A stretch of 64,000 nt of DNA from assembly GCF_014635845.1 (NCBI RefSeq), contig NZ_BMDP01000001.1, forward strand, positions 1,054,001 to 1,118,000. Direction: 5' to 3'. The notes under the pieces are model-generated. The model worked only from the letters and a program-made list of their open reading frames with translations. It ran no database searches and had not been told where the DNA came from. A program made the position numbers and the translations under genes. Of this stretch, positions 1 through 8,867 are shown piece after piece; the first letter of the stretch is position 1, and each line of letters opens with the position of its first letter. The stretch is from Oxalicibacterium solurbis (GTDB taxonomy: Bacteria; Pseudomonadota; Gammaproteobacteria; Burkholderiales; Burkholderiaceae_D).

Positions 1-2
1 TG

Positions 3-281
3 GGCACACGTATTTCCAATGCCGTTTCCAACGCGTTGTTCAAGACGCCGCAGCTTGAATTGATGCGGCTGGTACTGCCGCGCGGCAAAGGCATGCCCGA
101 ACATGCGGTACATGGGCCGATCACGATACAGTGTCTGGAAGGCGCGGTGGAGTTACATGCGCACCAGACGACACAGACGCTGCGCGCTGGTGAACTGGTC
201 TATCTGGCTGGGGGAGAACCGCATGCGCTGCACGCGGTGGAAGACACATCCATCTTATTGACGCTGCTGCTGCCGCACTGA
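3..281 (+). CDS. Cupin-domain protein, 3' part of gene (5' end outside window)
   Basis: The reading frame is open from the left edge, so the gene begins before the window; a TTG at 36 is only an internal codon. The visible 90 or so residues have the small beta-barrel character of a cupin: a Pro-Glu-His turn (PEHAVHGPI), a GAVELHAH strand, a GELVYLAGGEPHALHA segment with paired histidines, and a short hydrophobic end. Such small cupins often bind a metal or sense a ligand. No substrate can be named. It is convergent with gpsA, 19 bases apart, with no clear terminator between. Confidence 0.7.
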   Translation, partial: GTRISNAVSNALFKTPQLELMRLVLPRGKGMPEHAVHGPITIQCLEGAVELHAHQTTQTLRAGELVYLAGGEPHALHAVEDTSILLTLLLPH

Positions 282-300
282 GCACGGCAGCCAATTTCAG

Positions 301-1296
301 CTAGGCATTTTCATCGCGCGGGCCGCGCGACAGCAGGCGGCCGACCATCTCGGCCGGCGACACGCCGTCGAACAGCACGGCAGCCACCGCGTGAGCGATC
401 GGCATTTCGATATGGCGCTGCTGCGCCAGTTCGCGTACCGCCTGGGCGCAGCGCACACCTTCGGCCACATGGCCCAGTTCTTCGACGATTTGCTCCAGTC
501 GCTTCCCTTTTGCCAGCCCCAGTCCGACCCGACGATTGCGCGACAAGTCGCCGGTACAAGTCAGGATCAGATCACCCATGCCGGTCAGGCCGGTAAAGGT
601 TTCTGCGCGACCGCCCAACGCCACGCCGAGCCGCACGATTTCCGCCAGACCGCGCGTGATCAATGCCGCACGCGCATTCATTCCCAGTCCCATGCCGTCG
701 ACGATACCGGTGGCAATCGCCAGAATATTTTTCACCGCACCGCCGACCTCGACGCCGATCACGTCATCGGTCGAATACAACCGGATGTTGCGGCCATGAA
801 CGGCAGCGATCGTGCGTTCGCGCAAGGCTTCGTCCTCGGAGGCGATCGTCAGCGCGCACGGCAGCCCACGCGCCACTTCCTGTGCAAACGAAGGACCGGA
901 CAGCACGCCCGCCGGTACGTCATTTCCCAATACTTCGCGCACGACCTGATGCGGCAACAGATGGGTCTGCTCTTCGAACCCCTTGCATAGCCAGACGACA
1001 TTCGGAATCTGCCGCCCCTTCAGGCGCATCACGGTCGGCCGCAGACCTGACAGCGAAGTCGCCGCCAGCAACAGGCCATCCGTTCCGACATGAGCAATGG
1101 CGGCATCGAAATCCGCAGTCAGCGATAGCGTCTCAGGCAGCGGAAAGCCTGGCAGGTAAGCCTTATTTTCGCGACTGGCCTGCGCGCGCCGCATGGTTTC
1201 CTCTTCGCGTCCCCACAGTACGACGGCATGCCGGTCAGCCAGCGAAACAGCCAGCGCCGTGCCCCATGCGCCCGCGCCCAGAATGGTGATATTCAT
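301..1296 (-). CDS. gpsA: Glycerol-3-phosphate dehydrogenase [NAD(P)+]
   Basis: Reduces dihydroxyacetone phosphate to sn-glycerol 3-phosphate in the cytoplasm, the backbone for phospholipid synthesis. The 331-residue length is normal for the family. The N-terminus has the Rossmann motif [16 protein letters not shown]; the middle has the [11 protein letters not shown] segment; the conserved [19 protein letters not shown] stretch carries the catalytic lysine; [19 protein letters not shown] follows. It is the last gene of the minus-strand order rhodanese, grxC, secB, SH3 protein, gpsA, which matches the E. coli yibN-grxC-secB-gpsA order apart from the SH3 gene. Confidence 0.97.
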   Translation of the reverse strand: MNITILGAGAWGTALAVSLADRHAVVLWGREEETMRRAQASRENKAYLPGFPLPETLSLTADFDAAIAHVGTDGLLLAATSLSGLRPTVMRLKGRQIPNVVWLCKGFEEQTHLLPHQVVREVLGNDVPAGVLSGPSFAQEVARGLPCALTIASEDEALRERTIAAVHGRNIRLYSTDDVIGVEVGGAVKNILAIATGIVDGMGLGMNARAALITRGLAEIVRLGVALGGRAETFTGLTGMGDLILTCTGDLSRNRRVGLGLAKGKRLEQIVEELGHVAEGVRCAQAVRELAQQRHIEMPIAHAVAAVLFDGVSPAEMVGRLLSRGPRDENA

Positions 1297-1404
1297 GCGA
1301 TGGATAGGATCAAAACGAAATGCCTTGAGAAAGAAACCCGGGAGACGACACCGATAACAAACGGCAAGTACGAGGAGAAGCCGCCTTCGCGAATGTAATG
1401 CGGC

Positions 1405-1872
1405 TCATTCGCCCCATATCTCGCTCGCCTTGACGTAACCGCTGGTGCCATCCTGATGGCGGACCTTGACCCATCCGGCAGCAGCCGCAGCCTGCCACTC
1501 CAACAGCACGTTTTTCTCCGCCGTCGCAACCGCTGCAGCCGTGTCGGCTGGCGCCGCATAGATTATCGCGCTGGCCGCCGTTACGACGACATTACGCTTC
1601 GCCGTCAGCGCCTTGGTCTGCATCCACGACAGATCGCCAGTCGCATCGCGCACCTTGGTCCAGCCGTCCTGATTGAGGATGACTTCGACCGGCATGCCGC
1701 GCGGCGCGATGAAGACCTTGCGGCCGCGTTCCGACGGTGCGCTGTACATGACCGCCGGATCGTTGCCTACCGACTTGTAACTGGCAGCAGAGGCATTGGC
1801 GGCGTACAGGGTGCCGCACAACATGCACAGCGATCCTGCCAGACCGGTCATCGAGAAAACGGAAGTTTTCAT
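1405..1872 (-). CDS. Secreted SH3-domain protein (bacterial SH3 type)
   Basis: A 155-residue protein with an N-terminal signal peptide (hydrophobic stretch to about residue 29, AANASAASY cleavage region) and two SH3b-like repeats. The first runs about residues 32-90 (YSAPSERGRKVFIAPRGMPVEV, GWTKVRDATGDLSWM); the second runs about 95-155 (IYAAPADTAAAVATAEKNV, GWVKVRHQDGTSGYVKASEIWG). The GWxKVR...GxxxWV pattern is typical of bacterial SH3 domains that bind cell-wall peptides. It lies between secB and gpsA, which are adjacent in E. coli, so it looks inserted or lineage-specific. Role inferred as periplasmic and wall-related. Confidence 0.8.
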   Translation of the reverse strand: MKTSVFSMTGLAGSLCMLCGTLYAANASAASYKSVGNDPAVMYSAPSERGRKVFIAPRGMPVEVILNQDGWTKVRDATGDLSWMQTKALTAKRNVVVTAASAIIYAAPADTAAAVATAEKNVLLEWQAAAAAGWVKVRHQDGTSGYVKASEIWGE

Positions 1873-1933
1873 GCGATCACTCCACTATCGGCGAAGCGGC
1901 GCAGAACGAACTGTTCTTCGCAGCGCCCCGCAA

Positions 1934-2428
1934 TCAATGCTTGGCTGCAGAGCCGTCTGCCATGACGATGCCGGAACCGTTCTGTTCCTGCTGCTGGCGT
2001 GCGAAGGCTTCCAGACGCTGCTGGTAGAACGCTTCGAAATTGACTTCGTTCAGATGTACCGGCGGGAAACCGGCACGCGTGATGACGTCGGCGATGTTGG
2101 CACGCAGGTACGGATAGAGAATGTTCGGGCAGCCGATGCCAAGCAGTGGATCGAGCTGCTCATCCGGAATATTGCGCACTTCGAAAATGCCGGCCTGCTT
2201 GCCTTCGACGAGGAAGGCCACCTTGTCCTGGATCTTGGCCGTCACGGTGATCGTCACCGTGGATTCGACAATGCCTTCCGCCACCGGTTGCGCGCCGACA
2301 TCGACAGCGACCTCGATCGACGGGCTCTCCTGTTCCAGGAAAATCGCCGGGGAATTCGGTTGCTCCAGCGACATGTCCTTCAGGTAGATACGCTGGATCT
2401 GGAATACGGGTTGTTTATCGTCAGCCAT
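1934..2428 (-). CDS. secB: Protein-export chaperone SecB
   Basis: Cytoplasmic tetrameric chaperone that keeps preproteins unfolded and delivers them to SecA. The 164-residue protein shows family sequence throughout: [19 protein letters not shown] at the N-terminus, an acidic [10 protein letters not shown] strand, [20 protein letters not shown], and the highly conserved [32 protein letters not shown] block (residues about 114-145). Start at the ATG reading out of 2428. It sits immediately downstream of grxC on the same strand, as in many proteobacteria. Confidence 0.97.
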   Translation of the reverse strand: MADDKQPVFQIQRIYLKDMSLEQPNSPAIFLEQESPSIEVAVDVGAQPVAEGIVESTVTITVTAKIQDKVAFLVEGKQAGIFEVRNIPDEQLDPLLGIGCPNILYPYLRANIADVITRAGFPPVHLNEVNFEAFYQQRLEAFARQQQEQNGSGIVMADGSAAKH

Positions 2429-2493
2429 GAGGCACTTTCATCGAGGATTGAAGAAAGCGGGCTTGCGCCCGCTGGATATTGAAATACGAGGAA

Positions 2494-2760
2494 TCAGGCG
2501 CCCTGCAGCAGGCCGTCCAGCTTGCCGGCGCGATCCAGTGCGCTCAGGTCGTCGAAACCGCCGACATGCGTGTCGCCGATGTAGATCTGCGGCACCGTAC
2601 GGCGCCCGGTTTTTTCCATCATGGCGGCGCGCAGCTCGGGCTGCAGATCGACGCGAATCTTCTCGATCTCCGCCACACCCTTGGCCTTCAACAGACGCTC
2701 GGCCATCAGGCAATACGGGCATACACCCGTGCTGTACATCGTCACATGCGCAGTCATCAT
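2494..2760 (-). CDS. grxC: Glutaredoxin 3
   Basis: Dithiol glutaredoxin that reduces disulfides and mixed disulfides with glutathione. The 88-residue chain carries the active site TGVCPYCLMAERLL (CPYC, near residues 14-17), the TVPQIYIG cis-proline loop and the GGFDDLSALDRAGKLDGLL glutathione-binding C-terminus. Two ATG codons are adjacent at the 5' end (2760 and 2757), so the start is uncertain by one residue; an AAGAAAAGGA-like ribosome site is just upstream. It follows the rhodanese gene with a gap of 17 bases and is probably cotranscribed with it and secB. Confidence 0.96.
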   Translation of the reverse strand: MMTAHVTMYSTGVCPYCLMAERLLKAKGVAEIEKIRVDLQPELRAAMMEKTGRRTVPQIYIGDTHVGGFDDLSALDRAGKLDGLLQGA

Positions 2761-2777
2761 GATCCTTTTCTTGCTGC

Positions 2778-3179
2778 TTACTTGCTGACCGGCAGGCCCT
2801 GCGTTTGCCAGCCGTCCATGCCGCCCAGCAGCGCCGATGCATTCGTGAAGCCGGCTTTCTTCAGAAGTGCGGTCGCCCTGTTCGATTGCAAGCCCTTGTT
2901 GCAGACTACTATCACCGGGCGCTCCTTGAACTTTTCCAGTTCGCCGGTACGGTCCTTCAATTCCTTCAACGGGATATTTTTCGCATCGCGAATGTGGCCT
3001 TCCGCGAACTCTTCGGCGGAACGCACGTCAACAACCACGGTCTTCCCTTGATTGAGCAGTTGCGTAGCTTGCAGCGCGGTAACTTTCGCACCCATGCGCT
3101 GCAACGAAGTGACTAACAAGGCACCGCCCGAAATCAATGCCAGGGCGATCAGAAAAATGTTATCGATGATGAATTTCAC
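2778..3179 (-). CDS. Membrane-anchored rhodanese-like protein
   Basis: A 133-residue single rhodanese domain with an N-terminal membrane segment (residues about 5-25, [16 protein letters not shown]), corresponding to YibN in E. coli. The domain shows [24 protein letters not shown], the active loop [16 protein letters not shown] with the catalytic cysteine, and [12 protein letters not shown] at the end. It is the first gene of the grxC-secB-gpsA operon. A sulfur-transfer or redox role is likely, but the physiological acceptor is unknown. The divergent promoter region with gpmA is 3180-3286. Confidence 0.9.
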   Translation of the reverse strand: MKFIIDNIFLIALALISGGALLVTSLQRMGAKVTALQATQLLNQGKTVVVDVRSAEEFAEGHIRDAKNIPLKELKDRTGELEKFKERPVIVVCNKGLQSNRATALLKKAGFTNASALLGGMDGWQTQGLPVSK

Positions 3180-3286
3180 GGTGTCCTACTGGGTTGAATG
3201 AATCCCGGCATTATAAAATAGAAGGCCGGCTACAATTCGGATTCGGCATTTTGCATCAAAAACCCATACCTACCCCTACCAGAACC

Positions 3287-4012
3287 ATGTACAAAATCGT
3301 ATTGATGCGCCACGGCGAGTCCACATGGAATCTCGATAATCGCTTCACCGGATGGGCAGATGTCGATTTGACGGAAAAAGGCTGCGCGGAAGCCAAACGC
3401 GCCGGCGAACTGCTGCGCGAAGCGGGATTCACCTTCGACCTGGCCTATTCGTCGATGCTGAAACGTGCGATTCGCACGTTGTGGATTGCGCTCGACGAAA
3501 TGGACCTGATGTGGATTCCAGTGGTCTGCCACTGGCGTCTCAACGAGCGCCATTACGGCGCACTGCAAGGCATGAACAAGGCGGAAACCGCTGCGCAGTA
3601 TGGCGCGGACAAGGTCATGCAATGGCGCCGCAGCTTCGACATCCCGCCCAAACTGCTGGAAGCCGACGATCCGCGCACCTCGTACGACGATCCGCGCTAT
3701 GCCCATCTCGAGCGCAGCGAAATTCCGCTCGGCGAATGCCTGAAAGACACGGTCGAACGCGTGATTCCCTACTGGAACGACACGATCGCACCGCAGATCC
3801 GCGCCGGCAAGAATGTCATCATCTCGGCGCACGGCAACAGCCTGCGCGCGCTGATCAAGGTGCTGGACGACATCAGCGACAAGGACATCGTCTCGCTCAA
3901 CATTCCGAACGGCCGCCCCATCATCTACGAGCTCGATGCAAACCTGAAGCCGATCCGCCACTACTATCTCGGCGAACCGGCCGCAACGCCGGCCACCGCC
4001 CAGGCGCGCTGA
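3287..4012 (+). CDS. gpmA: 2,3-bisphosphoglycerate-dependent phosphoglycerate mutase
   Basis: Glycolytic enzyme interconverting 3- and 2-phosphoglycerate through a phosphohistidine. The catalytic motif [19 protein letters not shown] lies at residues about 5-23, [11 protein letters not shown] and [13 protein letters not shown] follow, and the second catalytic histidine is in [12 protein letters not shown]. The frame is open back to 3194, but the ATG at 3287 gives the family N-terminus [12 protein letters not shown] and 241 residues. Upstream lies an AT-rich TTATAAAATA stretch and TACAAT (3231-3236), a plausible promoter divergent from the rhodanese operon. Confidence 0.97.
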   Translation: MYKIVLMRHGESTWNLDNRFTGWADVDLTEKGCAEAKRAGELLREAGFTFDLAYSSMLKRAIRTLWIALDEMDLMWIPVVCHWRLNERHYGALQGMNKAETAAQYGADKVMQWRRSFDIPPKLLEADDPRTSYDDPRYAHLERSEIPLGECLKDTVERVIPYWNDTIAPQIRAGKNVIISAHGNSLRALIKVLDDISDKDIVSLNIPNGRPIIYELDANLKPIRHYYLGEPAATPATAQAR

Positions 4013-4070
4013 TTCCACAGCCGAATTTGTGCAGATTCCGCAATTCATTCGTTTTCCGCGCCGCCGCTCC

Positions 4071-5405
4071 ATGCGTTCGCTTGCCCTGCTGACATCGATC
4101 ATGCTGGCGCTGGCGTTGCCGGCGGCGCACGCGCAGAAGGAAACCGACCGCAGCAAGCAGAAAAAGGCCGCGGAAGCCGAACGCGCCGACCTGCGGCAGA
4201 AGCTGAACGAACTCAAGCGCAGCATCGACAAGACCGAAAGCGCCAAGAGCGACGCCGCCGATGCGCTGGCGGAATCCGAAGCGGCGATTTCCGATGCCAA
4301 GCGCGATCTGCGCGAACTGGCCGGCGACCAGAAACAGACGCAGGCCAAGCTCGACGAACTGTCGAAACAGATGGCAGAACTGCAAAAGACCGTCGAGTCG
4401 CAACAAGGCCGGCTCGCTTCCCTGCTGCGCGATCAGTACGTCGCCGGCAACGAGGATCGCATCAAGCTGCTGCTGTCGGGCGACAACCCGAACCGCATCA
4501 ATCGCGAACTGCAATACATGGGCTATGTATCGCGAGCGCAGGCCGAACTGATCGAATCGCTGCGCGCCAACCTGCACAAGCTGGAAGAAAAACAGGCCGA
4601 AGTGCAGAATGCCAAGGCCGAACTGGATGAAATCGCTGCTGAGGCGCGCAAACAGCAAGCCATTCTGCAAAAGCAGAAGGCGCAGCGGACCGCGCTACTG
4701 TCGCAGTTATCGAACAAACTGACCGCGCAACGCAAGGAAGCCGGCAACATCGCGCGCAACGAGCGCCGGCTATCGACACTGGTGGACAAACTGACGGCGC
4801 TGATTGCCGAGCAGAAGCGTGCCGCAGCGGCCGCCAGGAAACGCGAACAGGAACGCCTGGCGCGCGCCAAGGCCGAGCGCGAACGCCGCCTGGCGCAAAA
4901 CAAGAAAACCAACCCCGATGCCATCGAGGATGACGAGCCGCCAGAGGAGCAGCAAGCGGAAGCACTGGCCCGCAACGAGCTGACGCCGGTTCCCGGCATG
5001 CAGGACGGCGCATTCCCCGCATTACGCGGCAAGCTGCGGCTGCCGATCGCCGGCGACCTGATCGCGCGCTACGGCAGCAAGCGCGGCGACGGCCCGCCGT
5101 GGAAAGGACTGTTCATCCGCGCGCCGGAAGGTACCGAAGTCAAGGCCGTCGCCAACGGCCGCGTCGTTTTCGCCGACTGGCTGCGCGGCTTCGGCAACCT
5201 GATCATCATCGATCACGGCAGCCATTACCTGACGATCTACGGCAACAACCAATCCGTCTTCAAGCGCGCCGGCGATGCCGTGCGTGCCGGCGATGTGATT
5301 GCCGGCACCGGCAACAGCGGCGGCAACGATCAATCGGGTTTATACTTTGAAATGCGGCATGACGGCCGTGCGTTCGACCCGCTCGGTTGGGTAAATATCA
5401 GGTGA
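4071..5405 (+). CDS. envC: Murein hydrolase activator, EnvC-like (degenerate LytM/M23 domain)
   Basis: Periplasmic coiled-coil protein that in E. coli activates amidases AmiA/AmiB for septal wall splitting. From the ATG at 4071 it has a signal peptide (LALLTSIMLALALPAAHAQ), a long charged coiled-coil (about residues 25-260), an EDDEPPEEQQ-rich linker and a C-terminal LytM domain (about 320-444: GTEVKAVANGRVVFADWL, LIIIDHGSHYLTIYGNNQ, GLYFEMRHDGRAFDPLGW). The usual HxxxD and HxH zinc ligands are not preserved (KGLFIRA; YFEMRH), as in EnvC, so it is probably a regulator and not an endopeptidase. An alternative GTG start is at 4029. It ends 2 bases before the ctpA start. Confidence 0.88.
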   Translation: MRSLALLTSIMLALALPAAHAQKETDRSKQKKAAEAERADLRQKLNELKRSIDKTESAKSDAADALAESEAAISDAKRDLRELAGDQKQTQAKLDELSKQMAELQKTVESQQGRLASLLRDQYVAGNEDRIKLLLSGDNPNRINRELQYMGYVSRAQAELIESLRANLHKLEEKQAEVQNAKAELDEIAAEARKQQAILQKQKAQRTALLSQLSNKLTAQRKEAGNIARNERRLSTLVDKLTALIAEQKRAAAAARKREQERLARAKAERERRLAQNKKTNPDAIEDDEPPEEQQAEALARNELTPVPGMQDGAFPALRGKLRLPIAGDLIARYGSKRGDGPPWKGLFIRAPEGTEVKAVANGRVVFADWLRGFGNLIIIDHGSHYLTIYGNNQSVFKRAGDAVRAGDVIAGTGNSGGNDQSGLYFEMRHDGRAFDPLGWVNIR

Positions 5406-5407
5406 AC

Positions 5408-6919
5408 ATGGGAATGAAACTCAAAAATATCGCCTTGGTCGGCTTCGGCATGGTTGTCGGCGCGATCGGGATGGGCACACAACTGGATGCAATCGCCCAG
5501 AAAAATGCCAGCTCGACACTGCCGCTGAACGAATTGCGCCAGTTGGCCGATGTGTTCGGCCTGATCAAATCGGACTATGTCGAACCGGTCGACGACAAGA
5601 AGCTGTTGACCGAAGCCATTTCCGGCATGGTCTCGTCGCTCGATCCGCACTCGGCCTATCTTGATAAAAAGGCATTCAAGGAGCTGCGCGAAGGCACACA
5701 AGGCAAGTTCGTCGGCCTCGGCATCGAAGTCGGCATGGAAGACGGCTACGTCAAGGTCATCTCGCCGATCGAGGATTCTCCCGCCTACCGCGCCGGCATC
5801 AAGGCTGGCGACCTGATTACGCGTCTGGATTCGACGCCGGTCAAGGGCATGACGCTGGACGAAGCCGTCAAGCGCATGCGCGGCGAGCCGAACACCAAGA
5901 TCACACTGACGATCGCTCGCAAGGATGTCGACAAGCCGGTCATCGTGACGATCGTCCGCCAGGAAATCCGTGTGCAGAGCGTCAAGGCCAAGATGGTGCA
6001 ACCGGGCTACGCATGGCTGCGCATCTCGCAGTTCCAGGAACCGACCGTCGACGACATGGCGAAGAAGATCGCCATGCTGTACGCCGAAGATCCGAACCTG
6101 AAAGGCCTGGTACTCGACCTGCGCAACGATCCGGGCGGCGTGCTGCCGGGCGCGATCGGCGTGGCTGCAGCCTTCCTGCCGAAGGATGTGGTCGTGACGT
6201 CGACCAACGGCCAACTGGCGGATTCCAAGCAGACCTTCTACGCCCGCCGTGAATTCTATGCGACGCGCATGGTCGGCGATCCGCTGGCCAAGCTGCCGGA
6301 CGCGATCAAGAAAATCCCGATGGTCGTGCTGGTGAACTCCGGTTCGGCATCCGCGTCCGAGATCGTGTCGGGCGCGCTGCAGGACTACAAGCGCGCCACC
6401 ATCATGGGCACGCAGACCTTCGGCAAGGGCTCGGTGCAGACGATCCGCCAGTTGTCGCCGGATACCGCAGTCAAGCTGACGACGGCACGCTACTACACGC
6501 CGAATGGCCGCTCGATCCAGGCACGCGGCATCGTGCCCGACATGCTGGTCGATGAAACGGCAGACGGCGACGGCCTTGACGGCCTGCGTCTGCGCGAAGC
6601 CGACCTGCAGAAACACCTGATCAACGACAAAGACAAGGGACCGGAAGTCCACGCCGATATCGACACGCCGGCGGAAGAGCAACGACTGATCGACATCGAG
6701 AAGAAGCGCAAGCCGCTGGAATTCGGCAGCGCGGACGATTTCCAGCTGCAACAGGCGCTGAATTTCCTGCAGGGCAAACCCGTGACGCTGTCGAAATCGG
6801 CCAAGATCGAAACCAAGAAGGAACCGAGCATCAACGATCCGAAGAATGGCGAAAAAGGCAGCGATAAAGCCAACGACAAGGGCAACACCAAGGGCGACGA
6901 AAAAGGCGACAAGAAGTAA
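5408..6919 (+). CDS. ctpA: Carboxyl-terminal processing protease (S41 family)
   Basis: Periplasmic serine protease that trims C-termini and controls cell-wall hydrolases in related bacteria. The ATG at 5408 gives 503 residues: an uncleaved or cleaved signal segment (ALVGFGMVVGAIGMG), an N-terminal helical part with DPHSAYL, a PDZ domain (about residues 85-170, GLGIEVGMEDGYVKVISPIE, SPAYRAGIKAGDLI), and the catalytic core with VNSGSASASEIVSGAL (Ser near residue 315) and TFGKGSVQT (Lys near 340). The last 40 residues are lysine- and glycine-rich. It is tightly coupled to the EnvC-like gene, pairing a wall-hydrolase activator with a protease. Confidence 0.96.
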   Translation: MGMKLKNIALVGFGMVVGAIGMGTQLDAIAQKNASSTLPLNELRQLADVFGLIKSDYVEPVDDKKLLTEAISGMVSSLDPHSAYLDKKAFKELREGTQGKFVGLGIEVGMEDGYVKVISPIEDSPAYRAGIKAGDLITRLDSTPVKGMTLDEAVKRMRGEPNTKITLTIARKDVDKPVIVTIVRQEIRVQSVKAKMVQPGYAWLRISQFQEPTVDDMAKKIAMLYAEDPNLKGLVLDLRNDPGGVLPGAIGVAAAFLPKDVVVTSTNGQLADSKQTFYARREFYATRMVGDPLAKLPDAIKKIPMVVLVNSGSASASEIVSGALQDYKRATIMGTQTFGKGSVQTIRQLSPDTAVKLTTARYYTPNGRSIQARGIVPDMLVDETADGDGLDGLRLREADLQKHLINDKDKGPEVHADIDTPAEEQRLIDIEKKRKPLEFGSADDFQLQQALNFLQGKPVTLSKSAKIETKKEPSINDPKNGEKGSDKANDKGNTKGDEKGDKK

Positions 6920-6935
6920 TCGCGAAAACCGATAG

Positions 6936-6963
6936 AAAAGAGCCGCAGCGATGCGGCTCTTTT
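6936..6963 (+). terminator. Rho-independent terminator after ctpA
   Basis: Twelve-base stem AAAAGAGCCGCA / TGCGGCTCTTTT with a four-base loop, ending in a T run, 16 bases after the ctpA stop. It closes the gpmA-envC-ctpA unit and separates it from the moeB-like gene. Confidence 0.9.
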
Positions 6964-7005
6964 GATTGAAGCGTACGCGAACGCACGAATGAGCAAACGA
7001 CATCC

Positions 7006-7764
7006 ATGAACGATCAACAGCTGCTGCGCTATTCCCGCCACATCCTGCTCGACGAGATCGACATCGCGGGTCAGGAAAAACTGCTGGCCGGCCACGCGCT
7101 GATCATCGGCGCCGGCGGCCTCGGCTCGCCTGCCGCAATGTATCTGGCGTCCGCCGGACTCGGCACCATCACGCTGGTCGACGACGATACTGTCGATCTG
7201 ACCAACCTGCAGCGCCAGATCCTGCACACGACCGAACGTGTCGGCCACGACAAGGTGGCATCGGGCAAACAGACGCTGGCCGACATCAATCCGACCATCG
7301 AAATCATCGCATTGAAGGAACGCGTATCGGGCGACCGGCTCAACGAATTGGTGAGCAAGGCTTCGGTCGTGCTCGACTGCAGCGACAACTTCGCCACACG
7401 CCATGCCGTCAACCGTGCCTGCGTCGCCAACCGCGTGCCGCTGGTGTCCGGTGCGGCAGTCCGCTTCGACGGCCAGATCAGCGTATTCGATCCGCGCGGC
7501 ATCGGCGGCAACTGGCCATGCTATGCCTGCCTGTTTCCGGAAGACCAGCAGTTCGAAGAAGTCAATTGCGGCACGATGGGTGTATTCGCACCGCTGGTCG
7601 GCATCATCGGCAGCATGCAGGCAGCCGAAGCGCTGAAACTGGTAGCCGGCATCGGCGAGCCGCTGGCCGGACGTCTGCTGCTGCTCGATGCACGCGCAAT
7701 GGAATGGAGCAGCATCCGCATCGCGCGCAATCCGACCTGCAGCGTCTGTGGCCACGCGCACTGA
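7006..7764 (+). CDS. moeB: HesA/MoeB/ThiF-family adenylyltransferase (MoeB-like)
   Basis: Activates the C-terminus of a small sulfur-carrier protein (MoaD or ThiS) by adenylation. The 252-residue protein starts with RYSRHILLDEIDIAGQEKL, has the nucleotide loop IIGAGGLGSPAAMYLASAG, the DLTNLQRQILH segment with the catalytic arginine, LVDDDTVD, a DCSDNFATRHAVNRAC block, and two zinc-binding CxxC pairs (CYAC near 175 and CSVC near 247). The conserved cysteine segment NCGTMGVFAPLVG is present. There is no fused rhodanese domain. MoeB and ThiF cannot be told apart by sequence alone; no moa or thi genes are adjacent. Confidence 0.92.
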   Translation: MNDQQLLRYSRHILLDEIDIAGQEKLLAGHALIIGAGGLGSPAAMYLASAGLGTITLVDDDTVDLTNLQRQILHTTERVGHDKVASGKQTLADINPTIEIIALKERVSGDRLNELVSKASVVLDCSDNFATRHAVNRACVANRVPLVSGAAVRFDGQISVFDPRGIGGNWPCYACLFPEDQQFEEVNCGTMGVFAPLVGIIGSMQAAEALKLVAGIGEPLAGRLLLLDARAMEWSSIRIARNPTCSVCGHAH

Positions 7765-7781
7765 CGCAACGACATCTCAAC

Positions 7782-7801
7782 ACCGCTTCTTAAGCGGTTT
7801 C
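7782..7801. terminator. Short hairpin between convergent genes
   Basis: Seven-base stem ACCGCTT / AAGCGGT with a three-base loop and a short T run, in the 37-base gap between the moeB-like gene and the PilJ-domain gene. A weak, possibly bidirectional terminator. Confidence 0.5.
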
Positions 7802-8599
7802 TCAAGCCAGCTGTTCGTACATGCCGGTGATCCGGTTCATCGTTTCCAGGATGCGCTCGCTGGTGGTCGCCACATTGGTGGCGAAGCGCGTCTTGTCGCG
7901 CATGTCCGCTATGCTGCTGTGCAGCGCCTGATCGAAGAACAGCCACTGCTGCTGCGCCAATGCCAGCTCCGCATCGATTGCCTGCGTATTGGCGGGTGAC
8001 GATGCCAGTTCCGCCATCGCCTTCAGGAATTCGTCACGTGCCGCGGCCAGCCTGGCCGGCGCATCGGATGGCGCAGCTCCCCAGTTGATCGCCTGATAGA
8101 ACTTCGCCATGCGCTGCGACAACATGCGTTGCCGGCCGGAGACGTTGACCAGATGGCCGGTTGCCGTGCCGGACAGCGCTTCCAGCTGCACGGTGGCGGC
8201 TTGCGCCATGCCGAGTATCTCGTCGCTCAACGCCATCACCGTCTTCGCGTCGCGCGGATTCGGCTTGTTAGCCGTCAACACATCCTTGTAGCGCGCCCAA
8301 CCTTTTTTCACATCGGCGAGTACCGCGCGGTTGTCGGGCGTCGGCGCGAAAGCCTGCAATTCGTTCAACTGGCGTTCGAACAATGCAATCGAATCGACGA
8401 AGATTTTCTTCGACCGCTCGGGATCTATGCCCTGCCCGATCTGCAGATAGCCTTTCGCCATACGCTGCGACAGCATGCGCTGGCGGCCCGACTTGTTGAT
8501 CGCATCGTAAAGATGCGCGATGTCCGCAAAAGCGGGCGCAATGCCGAGCAGGCAACCGCCTGCCGCCGCGGTCGCATGGAGAAAACGACGCCTGTCCAT
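7802..8599 (-). CDS. Exported protein with two PilJ-type sensor repeats
   Basis: A 265-residue protein beginning at the ATG reading out of 8599, preceded by a clear AAGGAAAAG ribosome site; the frame is open further upstream, but that extension lacks family character. The N-terminus MDRRRFLHATAAAGGCLLG looks like a twin-arginine signal. Two copies of GRQRMLSQRMAK (near residues 37 and 155) define repeats of the domain found at the N-terminus of PilJ and NarX-type sensors, where the motif helps form the ligand helix. No membrane anchor, HAMP or signalling domain follows, so it is a free periplasmic form. Ligand unknown; nitrate/nitrite-like anions are one possibility. Divergent from the Spy-like gene. 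Confidence 0.8.
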   Translation of the reverse strand: MDRRRFLHATAAAGGCLLGIAPAFADIAHLYDAINKSGRQRMLSQRMAKGYLQIGQGIDPERSKKIFVDSIALFERQLNELQAFAPTPDNRAVLADVKKGWARYKDVLTANKPNPRDAKTVMALSDEILGMAQAATVQLEALSGTATGHLVNVSGRQRMLSQRMAKFYQAINWGAAPSDAPARLAAARDEFLKAMAELASSPANTQAIDAELALAQQQWLFFDQALHSSIADMRDKTRFATNVATTSERILETMNRITGMYEQLA

Positions 8600-8767
8600 T
8601 TCTTTTCCTTGTTCAGTCATGCCGGATGTCGGCGGTATCGATGCACAGGCAATTTTGCAAGACGCATGCCAGCCGTCCGGTGCAATCGCAGTGCCGCAGA
8701 AGCCCTCGGCAGGCGCTTTCCGCTCGCCAATCCGGTGCATGCGCGCACCAACAAGTCGTTACGCCGC

Positions 8768-8782
8768 TTTACACAACTTTAC
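8768..8782 (-). promoter_or_regulatory. CpxR-type box upstream of the Spy-like gene
   Basis: On the minus strand the sequence reads GTAAA-GTTGT-GTAAA, an exact match to the GTAAA-N5-GTAAA form recognised by CpxR in E. coli. It lies 85 bases before the Spy-like ATG and about 35 bases upstream of a TACAGT (8815-8820) that could be a -10 element, the usual place for an activator. The linked response regulator at 9551 is the natural candidate to bind it. Confidence 0.55.
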
Positions 8783-8867
8783 CGATCGCAAGCGTGACGG
8801 CAACAGAGCACTCCTACAGTAGCGACATGCCCGCTCGACTTGCGGGAGACATCGAAAGGAGCTTTAC

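Noticed and set aside
391-1289. Long plus-strand open frames opposite gpsA
   Set aside because: They are antisense shadows of gpsA with Arg/His-rich composition and no family similarity; GC-rich codons make reverse-strand frames open.
5330-7761. Two long minus-strand open frames (557 and 422 residues) opposite ctpA and the moeB-like gene
   Set aside because: The forward frames are clear family members with catalytic motifs; the reverse products are His/Asp/Gln-rich and have no recognisable domains.
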